Source: Sipunculus nudus (taxonomy: Eukaryota; Annelida; Sipuncula; Golfingiida; Sipunculidae). From it: a stretch of 64,000 nucleotides of DNA. The stretch is from NCBI GenBank assembly GCA_026874595.1, contig CM049317.1, positions 70,885,618 through 70,949,617 on the forward strand. Direction: 5' to 3'. Position numbers and translations under genes: made by a program. Positions 37,601 through 49,400 of this stretch are shown piece by piece. Within the stretch, counting starts at the first letter, position 1; each line of letters starts with the position of its first letter. The notes under the pieces were generated by a model. It was given only the letters and a program-made list of their open reading frames with translations. It did not search any database and was not told where the DNA came from.

Positions 37601-38739
37601 TATAGTTTGGCTCTTTCAAAAGCATTTTGACAGTTTTTATTCCAATGGAATTTTCTGTCCTTTTTCAATAGGTCCCTTAACGGATTAACAACTTCTGCAA
37701 AGTTCTGACAAAATTTCCTGTAATACCCAGTCATTCCTAAGAATCGCATGAGTTACTTGCGATTAGTAGGAACTGGAAATTCTACGATAGCAGATACTTT
37801 ACTGGCAATTGGTTTTACACAACCTTGACCTACTTCGTGCCCTAAATATGTTACAGTTGCACGACAAAAATCACTCTTGGCAAGATTAACTGTCAATCCT
37901 GCTTTTTTCAGTCTCTCAAAGAGTTCTACCAAACTTTGTTTATGACCTTCCCATATGTGATTGTATACAACAACATCATCAATATAGCAAGAACAGTTAT
38001 CTAAGCCAGATAATACACAATTCATAAGTCTCATGAAGCAGGCTGGCGCATTTTTCATTCCGAAGGGCATAGCTTTGTACTCGAACAAACCGTTTGGCGT
38101 TACAAACGCAGATATTTGCTTAGCCCGTTCGGTAAGAGGTACCTGCCAATAACCTTTTAACAGATCTAACTTGCTAATATACGTAGCAGATCCAATCCTA
38201 TCAATGCAATCTTCCACTCTGGGCAAAGGGTAAGTATCTGTTATTGTTACAGTGTTAACTTTTCGATAGTCTGTACAAAATCTGTAGGTCATATCAGGCT
38301 TCTTTATCAACAAACATGGGGAACTCCAGGCACTACTGCTGTTTTCAATAATATCATTCTCTATCATATACTTGATTTCATTCTTTATGGCTTGTAACTT
38401 TTGGGGACCAGCTCTATATGGTGCCTGTTTAATAGGGGAAGCATCTCCTACGTCTACATCATGCTGTAGTACATTAGTTCTACTGGGGACATCAGGAAAT
38501 AAAGAGTCATAATTTAGCAGGATTTCCTTCAACTCTGATAACTGATCGAAATCCAAATGTGACAATTTCTGATCTAAATTATTTAAAATATCAGAGTTGT
38601 TCAGTTTTACAGGATGTTCAGTTTTCTTCATGAGAACATCCTCGGCATTCTTTTCAGTTTCTTTAATGAGTACCAAATTTGTTTGGGGAGGACTAGATTG
38701 ACATGTTTCCGCTGATATGTCATGATATTCTTTCAACAT
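37543..38739 (-). pseudogene. pol: pol: reverse transcriptase
   Basis: An open segment of 328 codons from 38739, then a TAA at 37750-37752 and further open frame to 37543. Ty3/gypsy RT blocks appear in order: SSAWSSPCLLIKKPD, FCTDYRKVN, LDLLKGYWQVPL with catalytic D192, FGMKNAP, and CYIDDVVVY with D254 and D255. It then reads YLGHEVGQG and, past the stop, RFLGMTGYYRKF of the connection. All three RT catalytic residues are kept. The sequence resembles the RT that I recall from Gmr1-like pol genes. Confidence 0.9.
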
Positions 38740-39414
38740 ATTTATATGACAAAGTTGTTGCGACTTTCAACGATCAGGAGTATCAATCACATAATTCAAA
38801 TCTGATTTCTTCTCAACAACTTTGTATGGTCCAGAGTATTTTGCTTGCAGGGGATGTCCTGGAATTGGGAATAATACCAGAACTTTATCACCAGGTTTAA
38901 ATTCTCTTTTTGTCGTCTTTTTGTCATACCATACTTTCATTTTGTTTTGGGCTTTCTTGAAATGTTCTTGGGCGATTTCATTTGCCCTACCTTATTTCTC
39001 CTTGAATTCCTGAACATATTTTAACAAGCTACTTTGACAGCTGTTTTCCATCCAAGTGTCTTTTAACACCGCCAGGGGGCCTCTTACACAGTGCCCATAC
39101 ACTATTTAAAAAGGGCTAAACCCTAAGCTTTCTTGCACTGCTTCTCGGGCCGCAAATATCAAAAAGGGTAAACCCTCATCCCACTGGTTCCCAGTGTCAA
39201 GACAATAAGCTCTAATCATGTTTTTGAGAGTTTGGTGAAATCGCTCTAGAGCACCTTGACTCTCAGGATGGTAGGCACTGGATTTGTAGTGTTTTATGCC
39301 TAGCTCTGCCATAACCTGGGCAAATATATTTGACATGAAATTTGAACCTTGATTCGTTTGTATTGTTCTTGGTAAGCCAAAAGTAGTAAAAAATTTTAAC
39401 CAGAGCTTCAACAA
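38740..39414 (-). pseudogene. pol: pol: C-terminal half of integrase
   Basis: The open stretch 39414-39106 continues the integrase core (TTFGLPRTIQ, then HPESQGALERFHQ). The catalytic Glu is E57 of this segment, 35 residues after N21, which replaces the expected second Asp (codon AAT at 39354-39352). A stop follows GFSPF at 39105. The same frame then shows the usual downstream region, including a GPY module (QAKYSGPYKVV) and CHINMLKEY, interrupted by two more stops near 38998 and 38770. This frame runs straight into reverse transcriptase, which fixes the domain order. Confidence 0.85.
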
Positions 39415-40690
39415 TTTTCTTTGCAGATATAGTTCTAAGAGGAATAGCTTCTGGAAATCTAGTTGCAGTACACATGATTGTTAGAACATATTCATTGCCA
39501 TGTTTAGTTTTTCTTAGCGGTCCTACACAGTCAAGTATTAATGATTCAAACCCATCATGTGTTGTTGGTATTGGCGAGAGTGGCGCAGGACTAATTTGGT
39601 GGGTTGGTTTTCCAATCATTTGACACACATGACAAGTTTTACAGTATTTCGCCACGTCTCGTTTTAACTTGGGCCAATAGAAGTGTTGGAGAATTTTGTG
39701 TTTGGTTTTCCTGACACCCAAATGTCCTGCCATAGGATGATCATGTGCAAGTTTTAAGATTTCTGGGCGATACTCGGGGGGAACTACAATTTGATAAAGA
39801 GTTTTCCACGTTTCGTCCGCTGGTACGGTGGGAGGTCTATATTTTCTGACTAGTACATCATTCTGTAAGGTGAAACAAGTTGGAACTTTATCTGCTTCCT
39901 CTTTAGTCAAAGCATTTTCTCTAAAGGAGGCAATATCAGGATCTTTCTTTTGCATTTCTATCAAATCATCACTTTTCATGCTGACTTCTACATTCTTTAC
40001 ACTCCTATCCTTCTTTAACTGTTCATGTCCATTTTGCTCAGGCGATTTCACGCTGTTTGTACTCCTTTGGAGATTTCTTTTCAGGGTCTGTTTGCCCTGT
40101 ACTTCATTTGTAGTCGACTCCTTTGGACTGGGTGTGCCACTTGGATCACATGCGGGCGATTTGACATTTACTCGCGTAACGGGCTTTAAGCCACTGACGT
40201 CATCGTTTGAATGCGCCATAAAGGTTTGTGAGAGGTCAAGTACAGAACTCTCTGGTTTCAGACTTGCCTTTTTACTCATCGCTCGAGTCACTACACAGCC
40301 TGGAAATACGCCCGGAAACTCCTGCTGGAGCAGGTCTGTGTCCCTATCAGTGCTCGGCAATTTTGTTATTCTGGGATCAATTTTCACTCTGTCACCAGCT
40401 AAATCGTTGCCTAGGAGGAGCGAAACGCCCTCTACTGGCAACTTTGAACAAACTCCTACAGTTACAAATTCAGAGACTATATCAGATTCTAGTTTCACTC
40501 TGTGTAATGGAATTTCTAAAAATTCCGAATTAACGACCTGGACTAGAACTGAACACCCCGCGTAACTCTCTTTAGAGAAGGGAAGAACAGATTTCAAAAC
40601 GAGGCTTTGGGTTGCCCCGGTATCCCTTAAGATTTTAACACGGGGCTTTCTTGCATGGTTACCCTCTAACTGAACAAAGCCATCTGACAC
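39263..40690 (-). pseudogene. pol: pol: aspartic protease and N-terminal half of integrase
   Basis: One frame of 475 codons, with no real ATG (it opens at GTG), as expected for a Gag-Pol product. The retropepsin active site DTGATQS is at residues 23-29, with LLLGNDLAGD at 91-100 near the usual second conserved block. A long linker follows. The integrase zinc-binding HHCC module uses H318, H323, C353 and C356 (HPMAGHLG ... KTCHVC). The first catalytic Asp is D387 in LILDCVGP. The frame breaks near 39390, about residue 434, inside the integrase core. Confidence 0.88.
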
Positions 40691-41153
40691 AAAGGGCTAA
40701 AAGCTCTCGTGGACAGGGCTTTGTTCCACCTTTAGTCTCTAGTTTACTGGGCATGGTTACCGGTTTCATGCTCTGCGTAACAGTTAATGCATTAGGTTTA
40801 GGCTTACTTTGACCATATCTTTTTCTATAACACTCAGATTCTGTATGCCCCTTGAACTCACAGAATGTACAATATTTGGGTCCAGTCCTAGGTTGTCCCT
40901 CTTTATGTTGAGCAGGAGAGTCAGATTGACTTTTATACTGGGGTTTACCATGATCGGACCGTGGTTTACCTGAGCCGGAGTGACCCCGATAGTAGGGACT
41001 ACCCTTTCTCCGACCAAGTTTTGGGCTTTTGCTACCCTCTCTTTTCTCACCATACCTCCTCCTATGACTGGTATAACTGGGGCGGTGCGTCAAGGCAAAT
41101 TCATCTGCCAGGACACCAGCCTCGTTTATATTTCTTACTTTATGTTCATCCAA
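40659..41153 (-). pseudogene. gag: gag, C-terminal nucleocapsid with CCHC zinc knuckle
   Basis: Continues Gag in a shifted frame. A basic Arg/Lys/Ser-rich stretch is followed by the zinc knuckle CTFCEFKGHTESEC (C-x2-C-x4-H-x4-C), the nucleic-acid-binding module of nucleocapsid. The frame ends by overlapping the protease frame near 40690. That step could be a natural gag-pol frameshift or a second lesion. Confidence 0.82.
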
Positions 41154-42001
41154 AATATTTTAATGTCACTACGGATATGCCTTTTGAACTCTTCAATTAA
41201 AATTAGTTGTTTGAGTTTTTCAAACTCCTGACCAATTTTCATAGACTGACACCATCTATTAAATGCACTTTCTTTGTCTCTAGCATATTCAACATGAGTT
41301 TGATTTTCTCTTTTTGTGGCATTCCTTAATTTTAAGCGATACGCTTCGGAGACTAATTCATAGGCTCTCAGAATGACCTCTTTTACAGTGTCGTAATCCC
41401 TGCATTGTTCGTCTGTGAGCGCAGTGTAAACGTCCTGTGCGCGACCAACCAGAACGCTTTGTAATAACAGGGTCCACTGGTCTTTAGGCCAAGCCATTAA
41501 AGTGGCCACCCGTTCAAAATAACTGAAATAACGCTCCACTTCATTTTCATTGAAGGGAGGTACTTTTGTCGAATTTCTGAATAGGAATTCAGACGGCTCA
41601 TGTGCTTTACAATTTCGAGGATTTTGTAACTCTAACTCTTTCAACTTAATTTGCGTTTCTCTTTTGATTTCACATCTACGGATTTCTGTTTCAACTTGAG
41701 CTTCATATTTCAATTTAAGTTCATACTTCCTCAATTCTAGTTCTATCGGGTCAATAGCTGTTGCCCCAAGAGGTTCCTTAATAGGTTTTTCCTCCAAATC
41801 AGATTCCTCTTTACTATCTACATCACCATATAATGATTTCTTAAGTACATTTCTTAAACCCTCTACAGTGTATACCTCCATGATGTCAATATTTAAATGT
41901 AGAGCAATAATTTCAAGTTCATTTTTCTTTAACGTATACAATAAGCTCCTATTTTCTCTTAATTGTGGTATAATTTCATTTGGTTTAAATTCCGTACCCA
42001 T
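41135..42001 (-). pseudogene. gag: gag, N-terminal part (matrix/capsid-like), frameshifted
   Basis: An open frame of 288 codons starting MGTEFKPNEII about 160 bp inside the 5' LTR. A charged region (residues about 70-140) is followed by a capsid-like stretch with FSYFERVATLMAWP and YARDKESAFNRW, as in Ty3/gypsy-type Gag. The frame breaks near 41150 and continues in another frame, where a single lost base would explain the shift. The start is the first ATG of the frame and is well placed. Confidence 0.8.
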
Positions 42002-42135
42002 ATTTGCAAAGTAAAATGATAACGTGTCTGAGAAATATACGAGTTCAATTGTAGTTAAATACTAGTTCAATAACTAGAAGTTATAGAGACCACTGTGAAA
42101 TTTTACATCCAAATATAGCCGTTATTACGAAATAC

Positions 42136-42156
42136 AGGGTCTCGTCGCGGTCGCCA
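42136..42156 (-). other. Primer-binding site, tRNA-Arg-like
   Basis: Three bases inside the 5' LTR the sense strand reads TGGCGACCGCGACGAGACC. Its complement ends CGCGGTCGCCA, the expected 3' end of an animal tRNA-Arg (acceptor stem CGCGGTCG plus CCA). The tRNA identity is from memory of tRNA-Arg(TCG). Confidence 0.7.
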
Positions 42157-42159
42157 TTA

Positions 42160-42890
42160 TGTTACGGTCCCTTTTCACACCAAACAACTCAGGCCGAACC
42201 GTAACACATATGCTCAGACACGTTCTCTTCAAATGAATACGTAACCAAAATATGGGTGCAAAAACAAGGCTATATTCATATATTACAATATTTACATTCG
42301 TACACAAATAATATAATAGTCAATACATAACGTAATATAACAAAGTCTCTGAAGAAAAACTGAGTCTCTAAATAACGAACTGCAACGAAATACTTAACTG
42401 AATCCGGTATACGAGAAACTGAAGTCCATCTTCAACACATAGTTTGGGCACACACAAAACTGAAGTCCTGTATTAATCCATGTGGCACCAGAAAACATAA
42501 AGTCTCTCCTCTTCCTACATAATAAAGTTCATAGCGTGGTTCATGGCATTCCGTGGGCTTGGGGACCAAGAGCCCACGGTCACGGTCCCCGGGGAGAACA
42601 GTAACGTGGCGTAGCATAATCAATAGTCCCGCCTCGTACTGCAGGCGAGTTCGTTTTATTGGCTTTCAACAATGGGTGGAGACCTCAGAAGTTTGTGGTT
42701 TTACTTGAGAGAAACGACAGCGCCGTCAGAACTGCAAAACCAGTACTGAATGGTCCCAGAATAGTGTTTATGTTTCTCAAAGCGCGTCAGTAGTCACTGA
42801 TAGCGGGGTGGATCCATACGCGTGGAAACGGGGGCGGCCACACCACTTCGTGGCGCCATCCTCCGATGTCCGGGTGACGTCCATGCAACA
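42160..42890 (-). repeat. 5' LTR of the Gmr1-like element
   Basis: 731 bp. On the sense strand it begins TGTTGCATGG and ends ACCGTAACA side, giving canonical TG...CA ends. A perfect 9-bp inverted repeat, TGTTACGGT at 42160-42168 and ACCGTAACA at 42198-42206, lies at its 3' end. It carries TAGC before the GGGGTGGATCC stretch where the other LTR lacks four bases. Confidence 0.9.
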
Positions 42891-45161
42891 ATATACACAT
42901 ATATACATGAGAGAGAGAGCCTTTACGGTAAAATAAAGCCGACATTCATTAGATAATGAGAGGAATGTGAATCTTTTGGGTTTCTCAAATCACATTATAT
43001 GTGCTCGCTGCAATAAAGCTTCACTATTAAGAAATGTATACGTTCTTTCCTTGTGATTGCAGTTAGTGTACTTAGGAATACATAAACTCTTTTCCAATTT
43101 CTCAACGGGGATTATATATCATTAGAATTTATTATGTAAGCGCATTATGTTTTAACGATATTGGGTCCAAATAATATGATTTCGTTTACTATCTGACATA
43201 ATGTTTACGTTTTTCAACATTCCTTCCATGCATATATACACTTAACAAAGTAATGGGATATAAAATAAAATATATGGATAATCTTGTTTTCATCTAATTT
43301 CAAAGTGCGATCAGGTGCTGAGAGTATATTTGTAATAATGGGGTTGGGTTCTTATATTTTTTTATTCTATGAAAAGTAAATGTTCAGTATACAACTATTT
43401 ACTTTAAACGTTTATAGGTGAGGGTTTCAAATGTTAGCAGTTTGGTGTAGAACTGAATATAATGAAACCCGCTTTACTAAATGTTTTATGAAGATGTGTA
43501 CCTGTCTTGGAGCCGGTATATTGGGAAATCATTAAAAACTAAAACATCAGACACTGAAAAAATTTCTCTTAGTAAAGGCGTCATTCATGTCAACTTAAAC
43601 TTCACGGTTCAATCTGTCAGTCTGAGCGAGACACGAACGGCGGTACAATCAAGAGAGGTGACAGATAAGTACATGGACTTATTTATCCATCTGTTTGAAG
43701 GGATGAAGGGACCTAGTTAGTCCAGTGGTAAACATCTCACCTCTCTAAGCTGACGATCCCTTCATACCTATGAAAGAGGGTTGTAATCGCACCTTCAAGG
43801 TCGGTGGTCTCGGCAGGGTCCTCCGGTTACCTTCACCTCTTTATATTACCTTGCGGAGACATTTGAACTTAGGGTAAATTATGATACCTATTTGGGCAAT
43901 CAATGTAAATTAACTAAGTTTATGTAAAATAACTAAGTTTAAATTGTCTATATTGTTTTATCTATCTGCCTTTACCGAGTTGACTATATCTTGGTCGACA
44001 TGGTTAATTTTTTACATTTGTTTTATTTTAAAAACAAATACGGTTGCAGTACCACAACATCTCTTTACTAGTTATTACAAAGAGTGGACAACTCTATAGA
44101 GAGTGTAACGCACAGTGTGGTCTTACGTTATCTGTCTGTGATTAGCTGTACTAGTAGCAGAATAAGATGATGTTGTGTGTAGACTTGACACAGGGGAACT
44201 TACATTGAAGATAACTTATGACATCTGCTGTTACGGACAAAAAAGGAATCACCCTCAATTAAAACGTTCATATAGAACAGTCTAGCTTCTTAGTAATGCG
44301 ATGTTAAATTAGAAGTTATGATGTAATAACGGAATGCACATGATAAAAACTTCTACATATTGCATTGTGCTGTAAATGTTTAGCCTGTATTTTATCTGAC
44401 CTATCCATATTAGTATGAATATAATCGATAAAAGAAATGTTTGACATGTAAATGTCAGTATGTTCCCTATATAATTAACCATCTAAGCCACCTGCATCGT
44501 TAGCTATTAAAACCTGATTAATAACACGCAAGCATGGCTCTGCCTGTTTCATTATTACTAATTTAAAAATGAAAGCTGGATTACCACCTGCTGCGCAAAC
44601 TAATTTGAGCTTGACATGTAAATTCTAGATTAATAAGGAATTCCAATTCAAAATCCCAAGATATAAAACAAATATGTATAAGCAAATTACATGAATCAAG
44701 TAAATCATGCAATATAACTTATTTCTAAAATAAACACTACCGTTTACCATTTTGATACATTAAAAGTCCAAGTTTTTATTATTCTAAATATTCTTATTGT
44801 TCGGCGTTATTCTTCCATATCTATTTGACCTGTAAAGTCTTAGCTAATTGTTTTATTTTCAACCGTCTTTTGTTATTTTACTGGCTTCCCGAGATTATAA
44901 CAAGTACATATATACTGTCGACTAATATACAAATAAACGCGGGAAAATACAGGATTGATTCCTGCTATAAGAGCATAAGAACATAAGATTCCTACATAAG
45001 AAAACTTGGCTGCTAACCATTAGCTTAATTATGAAAAAATATGAAGTAAATTGCTAAAACTGATTACATAGAGAGAGAATTAATGCTAAATAATTAAATT
45101 CCGACATAATTATAAATACAATTACGTATCTTCCTTATTGCACACATTATTAGTAATCAGC

Positions 45162-45252
45162 ATGGCCTATCATCCGATGCGATTCATGTTTGTGAACGCT
45201 CTATTGCATATATTGGTCAAACATGCGGTTTGTCTTGATTCAAAAACTTTAG
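45162..45252 (+). pseudogene. Orphan DUF4440-like signal-peptide exon, unit U4
   Basis: A 91-bp exon 1 with ATG at 45162 and a GTACGC donor, very close to the exons at 6296 and 30441. About 100 bp further on the sequence jumps to the equivalent of 7,893 in U1, so roughly 1.4 kb including exon 3 is deleted here. There is no partner exon nearby, and the locus is presumed dead. Confidence 0.7.
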
Positions 45253-48041
45253 GTACGCAGGTTGTTTTCCTAATTCCTAATTTATTAAATTGTTAAATTT
45301 GTTTAGGTGATATATATTTTTATAATTATGGTTAGTATAATTCACTAACGAGCACGCTTAAATAACCTAAATTTAAACCATAAATAAAAATGGAAGTGGA
45401 AAATAAATTAAAAAAAATTGTTGAGTATTACATTCCAATTAGCCGTAGTCCACTAGGAAAGGACTGTAAGAAGATAATTTTAGATTTTCCGTTCTATGTC
45501 CCTGCTATGGCTAAGTACCTTGGTCATCTATGTGTCAGCAAAGACAGGCTATGGTCTCGAAATGTTATTGTGATTTGCCATGTTGTTCTACGACGGGCAT
45601 GTTTTGAACAGCAAAATATTCGGACCCTATATAATTATTCACAAATGGTGTGTTTGAGCAAGTGTTAAAAAAAAAGAAGAGTACGATATTTACACATGTT
45701 TAACGATTGAGTTATTCAAAGGCTCGCCTGAAAACAATCAATTTAGTATGCTCACCTTCATTAGCATGGAAATACCACTAGACTATATTGTCAGTATACT
45801 GTTGCATTATTTCCACATGTCAGTAAAATTTAGGTATATCTTTGAAATTTGAGATATACGACAAAAGAAAAAAAGTTCTATGATAATATATTTCAAGAAC
45901 TACTTGAAAGACGTGTACTTATGGCAGAATATCGGATTTTAAAGGTTGCGTTTCAGCTTTATGTTTTTTGAGTGGAAGATGAAACACTGACTGGAACATT
46001 CTACCTGAAAGTGTGACTGTTCTTTATTTCCAGAAAATGACAACCCATTTCAAATATTTTTAAGAATATTTGCAATCGAAAGGGACTTAAACTGTCGATA
46101 TTCTATTCAATTGGTTAAATAATTCATGGTATCACATATGACAGCTGGGAAACACTTTGACACAAGCGTGTTAGCGGAGCTATAATACCGGCACGCAGCT
46201 AGGCACTTATATTCGTATACCAGTCGACACATGAAGAGTGAACCGGATTAGTTATCAGATGAGAAATCGATTCGTGGTGTCTTAGTTTTATTAAGCATCG
46301 TCATTTGAATGCTTGTGGAATGTACTTTAATATGAGGAGTAGTAAAACACAATTTTTATTCAACTGAGCTGATTGATATGAAGGATTATTAATTAAGAAT
46401 AATGTTCATCTGTTAGGCAAGAGATGTACAATGAACCACGGGATAATTATAAATCAAAAAGCCAATTAGACGAATGCAAGGCTGTGAGTTACTCTGGTAT
46501 ATAGGACCACAGAGCGTCAAATGCTAGTGGGATGATGATAGGGAGGGACCTCAGGGCCAGTCAATTAACTGATCCTGTAACTGTTTGATTCACGTTATTG
46601 CCTTATTAAAAAATATATAGGAGACTACATAGGAACATATGACAACATGAAACTTAACAGAGAATGCGTTCTCGGGTTACATGTTGCAGTAAGTGATTCC
46701 AGATACGACATGAAACAGTTTAATAATTCGTTAGATGGGGGTATCAGGGATTATGGTTGTACCTTCAGACAGCACGCTACGTCTTAATACCTGCATTAAA
46801 GTGTTCACAACACTCACTTCAGACAAACACCTGTGTGCTACAGTAGGAGAACTCTATAGGAAAAATTATCTCTTAGTTCGGCGAACCCTATTATATTGAG
46901 ATATGTTGAAAATTTAGACCTATAGATTTAAGTTGTCGTCGATACGCCCCTTATCTACAGACAGCGGGTCTTGCGTTGTTCTGTGTTTTCTTCTTCTTCA
47001 TTTGTTAATTTACTTTATCTTTGAAGCAATTCGCAAACCATGGTCGAACCCATCTGCTGTCAGTCAATTGGCAAATACATGTTATGAATTGTTGACAAAA
47101 CTGTAAGGGTTCTTATTAAATAATATTTTTAATGCAATAAACGTATCTATGACATAGTCCTCTGTGTAGCATTTACTTTCACCTCCGGTTGCAGTGCTCT
47201 GCCGCTAGCACTCAGGGCGGAACACTCGCTGTTCACAGCGCATGTCTCTCATCAACCAATCATATTCACAGGCGGGAATCACACCATTATTGAATCCTTA
47301 CGTAGACTCAGAACAATCTTAAATTTTCATATCACTTAACATACAGTCATTCACACTCTGGGTAATACTTATTTACAGATTGTTAAATGTCAACGTGCAG
47401 AAATCTATGACCTATCTCCCTCCTTTGAGCTGAGCTAATATTCATAGCCTTTCCCTGATTTGATCTCTAAAGCAGGGTTGCAGGAACAGAGACCGTCACG
47501 AACTATCTACCATCTACATGTATTGACGGGAGGTCACATTTGTATTACGATTTTCATCTTTATAGCTCACAGTGTCAAACAGTCCAGGTATAATCTGTTG
47601 ACAACCAACATGTAGTCCTCCCTACAGGTACGACCCCCCCCCCCCCTAACCACCTCTCCATCCCATATACGACTGGCATCAGATGCATTTCTAAGGATTG
47701 GCCATGATTTAGAGTTATAAAGATTGAAATTTCTGTCCAGGCCCTTCTTCCATGTCCTTGGCTCTTTTGAGTGTTGACTGGAAAGTATTACTGATATCTG
47801 CACTCGATGTATTTCAAATTTCCGTCTTTCATCATGGCGCATACTTCTAGTTAGATAATCCTTTTTTTCATATTGATCCTATCAAAATTTGCCAAAGGGA
47901 GGACTGTGTTTTTGCAGTTTCCCGGATTCAAGCTTGATTCTTATACAGGTGGTTCTCTTGATGCAATAATATATACACACACACACATATATATAATGTT
48001 ATATATTCTTATTTGTAGAAAAAAAATAAAAAAAGAAAGAA
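45253..48041. other. No gene supported; matches 7,893-10,582
   Basis: Includes the 92-codon frame at 45390-45668 (MEVENKLKKIVEYY...). Its U1 counterpart has a stop at codon 8, so I do not call it. Confidence 0.5.
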
Positions 48042-48329
48042 AGGGACAAGACATTCTCTGATCATTTCGCTGCAAATGATTTGGGGTGGCTGGATCAAAA
48101 ATTTTATCTTCAGGATGTGTTTTTCACGCAAGAAGGGTGGACACTCATTTGAGATACAGGTAACAAATCCTATGGTCACTGTGGCGATGTAATGGGTCTT
48201 TCAAAATAATGAAAAAGGAGGCTTAACAGATGTTGTAACCGGCACAGGTCACACAAAGGTTTATGCAAGGTCTAAAAGCGTCTTTCATTAAACTAAAAAA
48301 GGCATTCGAGCAAAACCGGAGCAGGGCAA
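48042..48329 (+). pseudogene. DUF4440-like exon 2 and exon 3 remnant, unit U4
   Basis: Duplicate of the U1 remnant at 10583. Exon 2 homology ends at 48159 and has the same in-frame TGA before the donor. It reads TQEGW where the U1 copy has RQERW, closer to the ancestral PPGW. Exon 3 homology, about 48205-48329, keeps a few codons lost in U1 (EKGGLTDVVTGTGHT) but has its own TAA in the middle. It keeps a GTAAGG donor. Confidence 0.62.
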
Positions 48330-48929
48330 GTAAGGACAACGGTTTATTTAATCCCTTTTTGAACCACTTCTGTCAAATTTGAAAAAAAAAATATTAAAAT
48401 TTTGAGCTTCCCTTTTGTTTTTTTAAAATAATTTCACTAATTGGGTACACCCATTTTGTTTCCAAAATGACGCGCGAAAAACGTATAATAAAAGTAAAAT
48501 AAAACAGTTTCCACAGCACACCCTGTTCATGCGAAATAAAAATCAGATTGGTTCAATTGAGAAGTGGAGCGTAACTTTTCAGGATTTTTTATTTTTTTTT
48601 TAGAAAAATAACTCTTAGTAAAGGACCCTTCAGATAAACAGTGAAAAGTGGTGTATAAATGATGGAGCCTTGTATGAAACAGACGAGTTCACCCTGAACA
48701 GTTGGAATTCTTATCAAATTATTCATTTTAATAATTTCAAAGGCAATCACCATAAATGTTATCGAAATGCAAGGGATATATTTTCTCTGTTGTGTCTCAC
48801 TACTAAATATACCCGGGCTAAAACAATACAGATTACTGCCAGCAGAGGAAACAAAGGCTGCTATATTCGCAAGTGCAGAGATACGACTTTAACCGTTTTT
48901 ATTATAAAGAATATGGATTTAATTATCTT

Positions 48930-49400
48930 GAGTGAAAGTGACGAGCCATTCTACGCCATTCCAAGTCCTGCAGCTGCACGCATGCATCGCCAATCACCAC
49001 GTGTACCCTTACGGGTTTTGGGCAGCTATAACAGATTACTTCCGAGTGATACTAGAGAATAGGGTTGCTGAAGATCCTTAACCTAAGCTTGCGATTGTCT
49101 ACTCAGGGTTCTATTGAATAGTCGTAACAATTTATATTGCAGAACATATCTGACTGGTAACAAATTTGAATCTTGAAGATATTGGGTCAGGTGTTCATAC
49201 AATAACCCCCAGATCAGTTTGGCAGCACGTTCAGTTTTTCAGTAGTCCTGACAATTCTGTCCCTAATATACCATGCTGGAGAGAACTGGAGTAGTCAAGT
49301 CGTGACATAACTTGTGCATGCACCAGAGACCTAGCCGTGCCCCTTGATATGTATGATCATATCGGACTGACATTCTGTAGGGAATAAATGACAAGATGGG
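48930..49400 (-). mobile_element. LINE remnant, CR1/Jockey-type RT C-terminus (U4)
   Basis: Duplicate of the U1 LINE fragment at 11440-11900, carried along in the large duplication. The + strand frame of 130 codons at 48670-49062 is antisense to it and is not taken as a gene. Confidence 0.58.

Larger units (their letters stand above)
36219..42890 (-). mobile_element. Degenerate Gmr1-like (Ty3/gypsy-type) LTR retrotransposon
   Basis: A full-length element of about 6.67 kb. Sense-strand order is 5' LTR (42890-42160), primer-binding site, gag with zinc knuckle, protease, integrase, reverse transcriptase, RNase H, polypurine tract, 3' LTR (36945-36219). Integrase before reverse transcriptase is the Gmr1-like order; standard Ty3/gypsy has RT-RH-IN. 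Copia also has integrase first, but the RT here (LDLLKGYWQ, FGMKNAP, YIDDVVVY) is Ty3/gypsy-like. The LTRs differ by about a dozen substitutions and a 4-bp indel by eye. The insertion sits in a (TA)n tract, and 4-bp ATAT flanks fit a target duplication but are uninformative there. Several frameshifts and stops make it non-autonomous. Confidence 0.9.

Noticed and set aside
39828-40565. 245-codon + strand open frame
   Set aside because: It lies exactly antisense to the protease/linker/integrase frame, which has clear DTGATQS and HHCC motifs. The composition is that of a reverse-complement shadow.
40659-40690. Programmed gag-pol frameshift site
   Set aside because: The frames do change here, but no slippery heptamer and pseudoknot are evident, and the copy has other lesions nearby. 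A simple mutation cannot be told apart.
45390-45668. 92-codon frame MEVENKLKKIVEYY...
   Set aside because: The near-identical U1 sequence at 7923 has a stop at codon 8 caused by small indels, and no homology is recognised.
48670-49062. 130-codon + frame, with a related 96-codon frame at 11305-11595
   Set aside because: Both are antisense to a LINE reverse-transcriptase tail and are carried in duplicated blocks. Start and end differ between copies.
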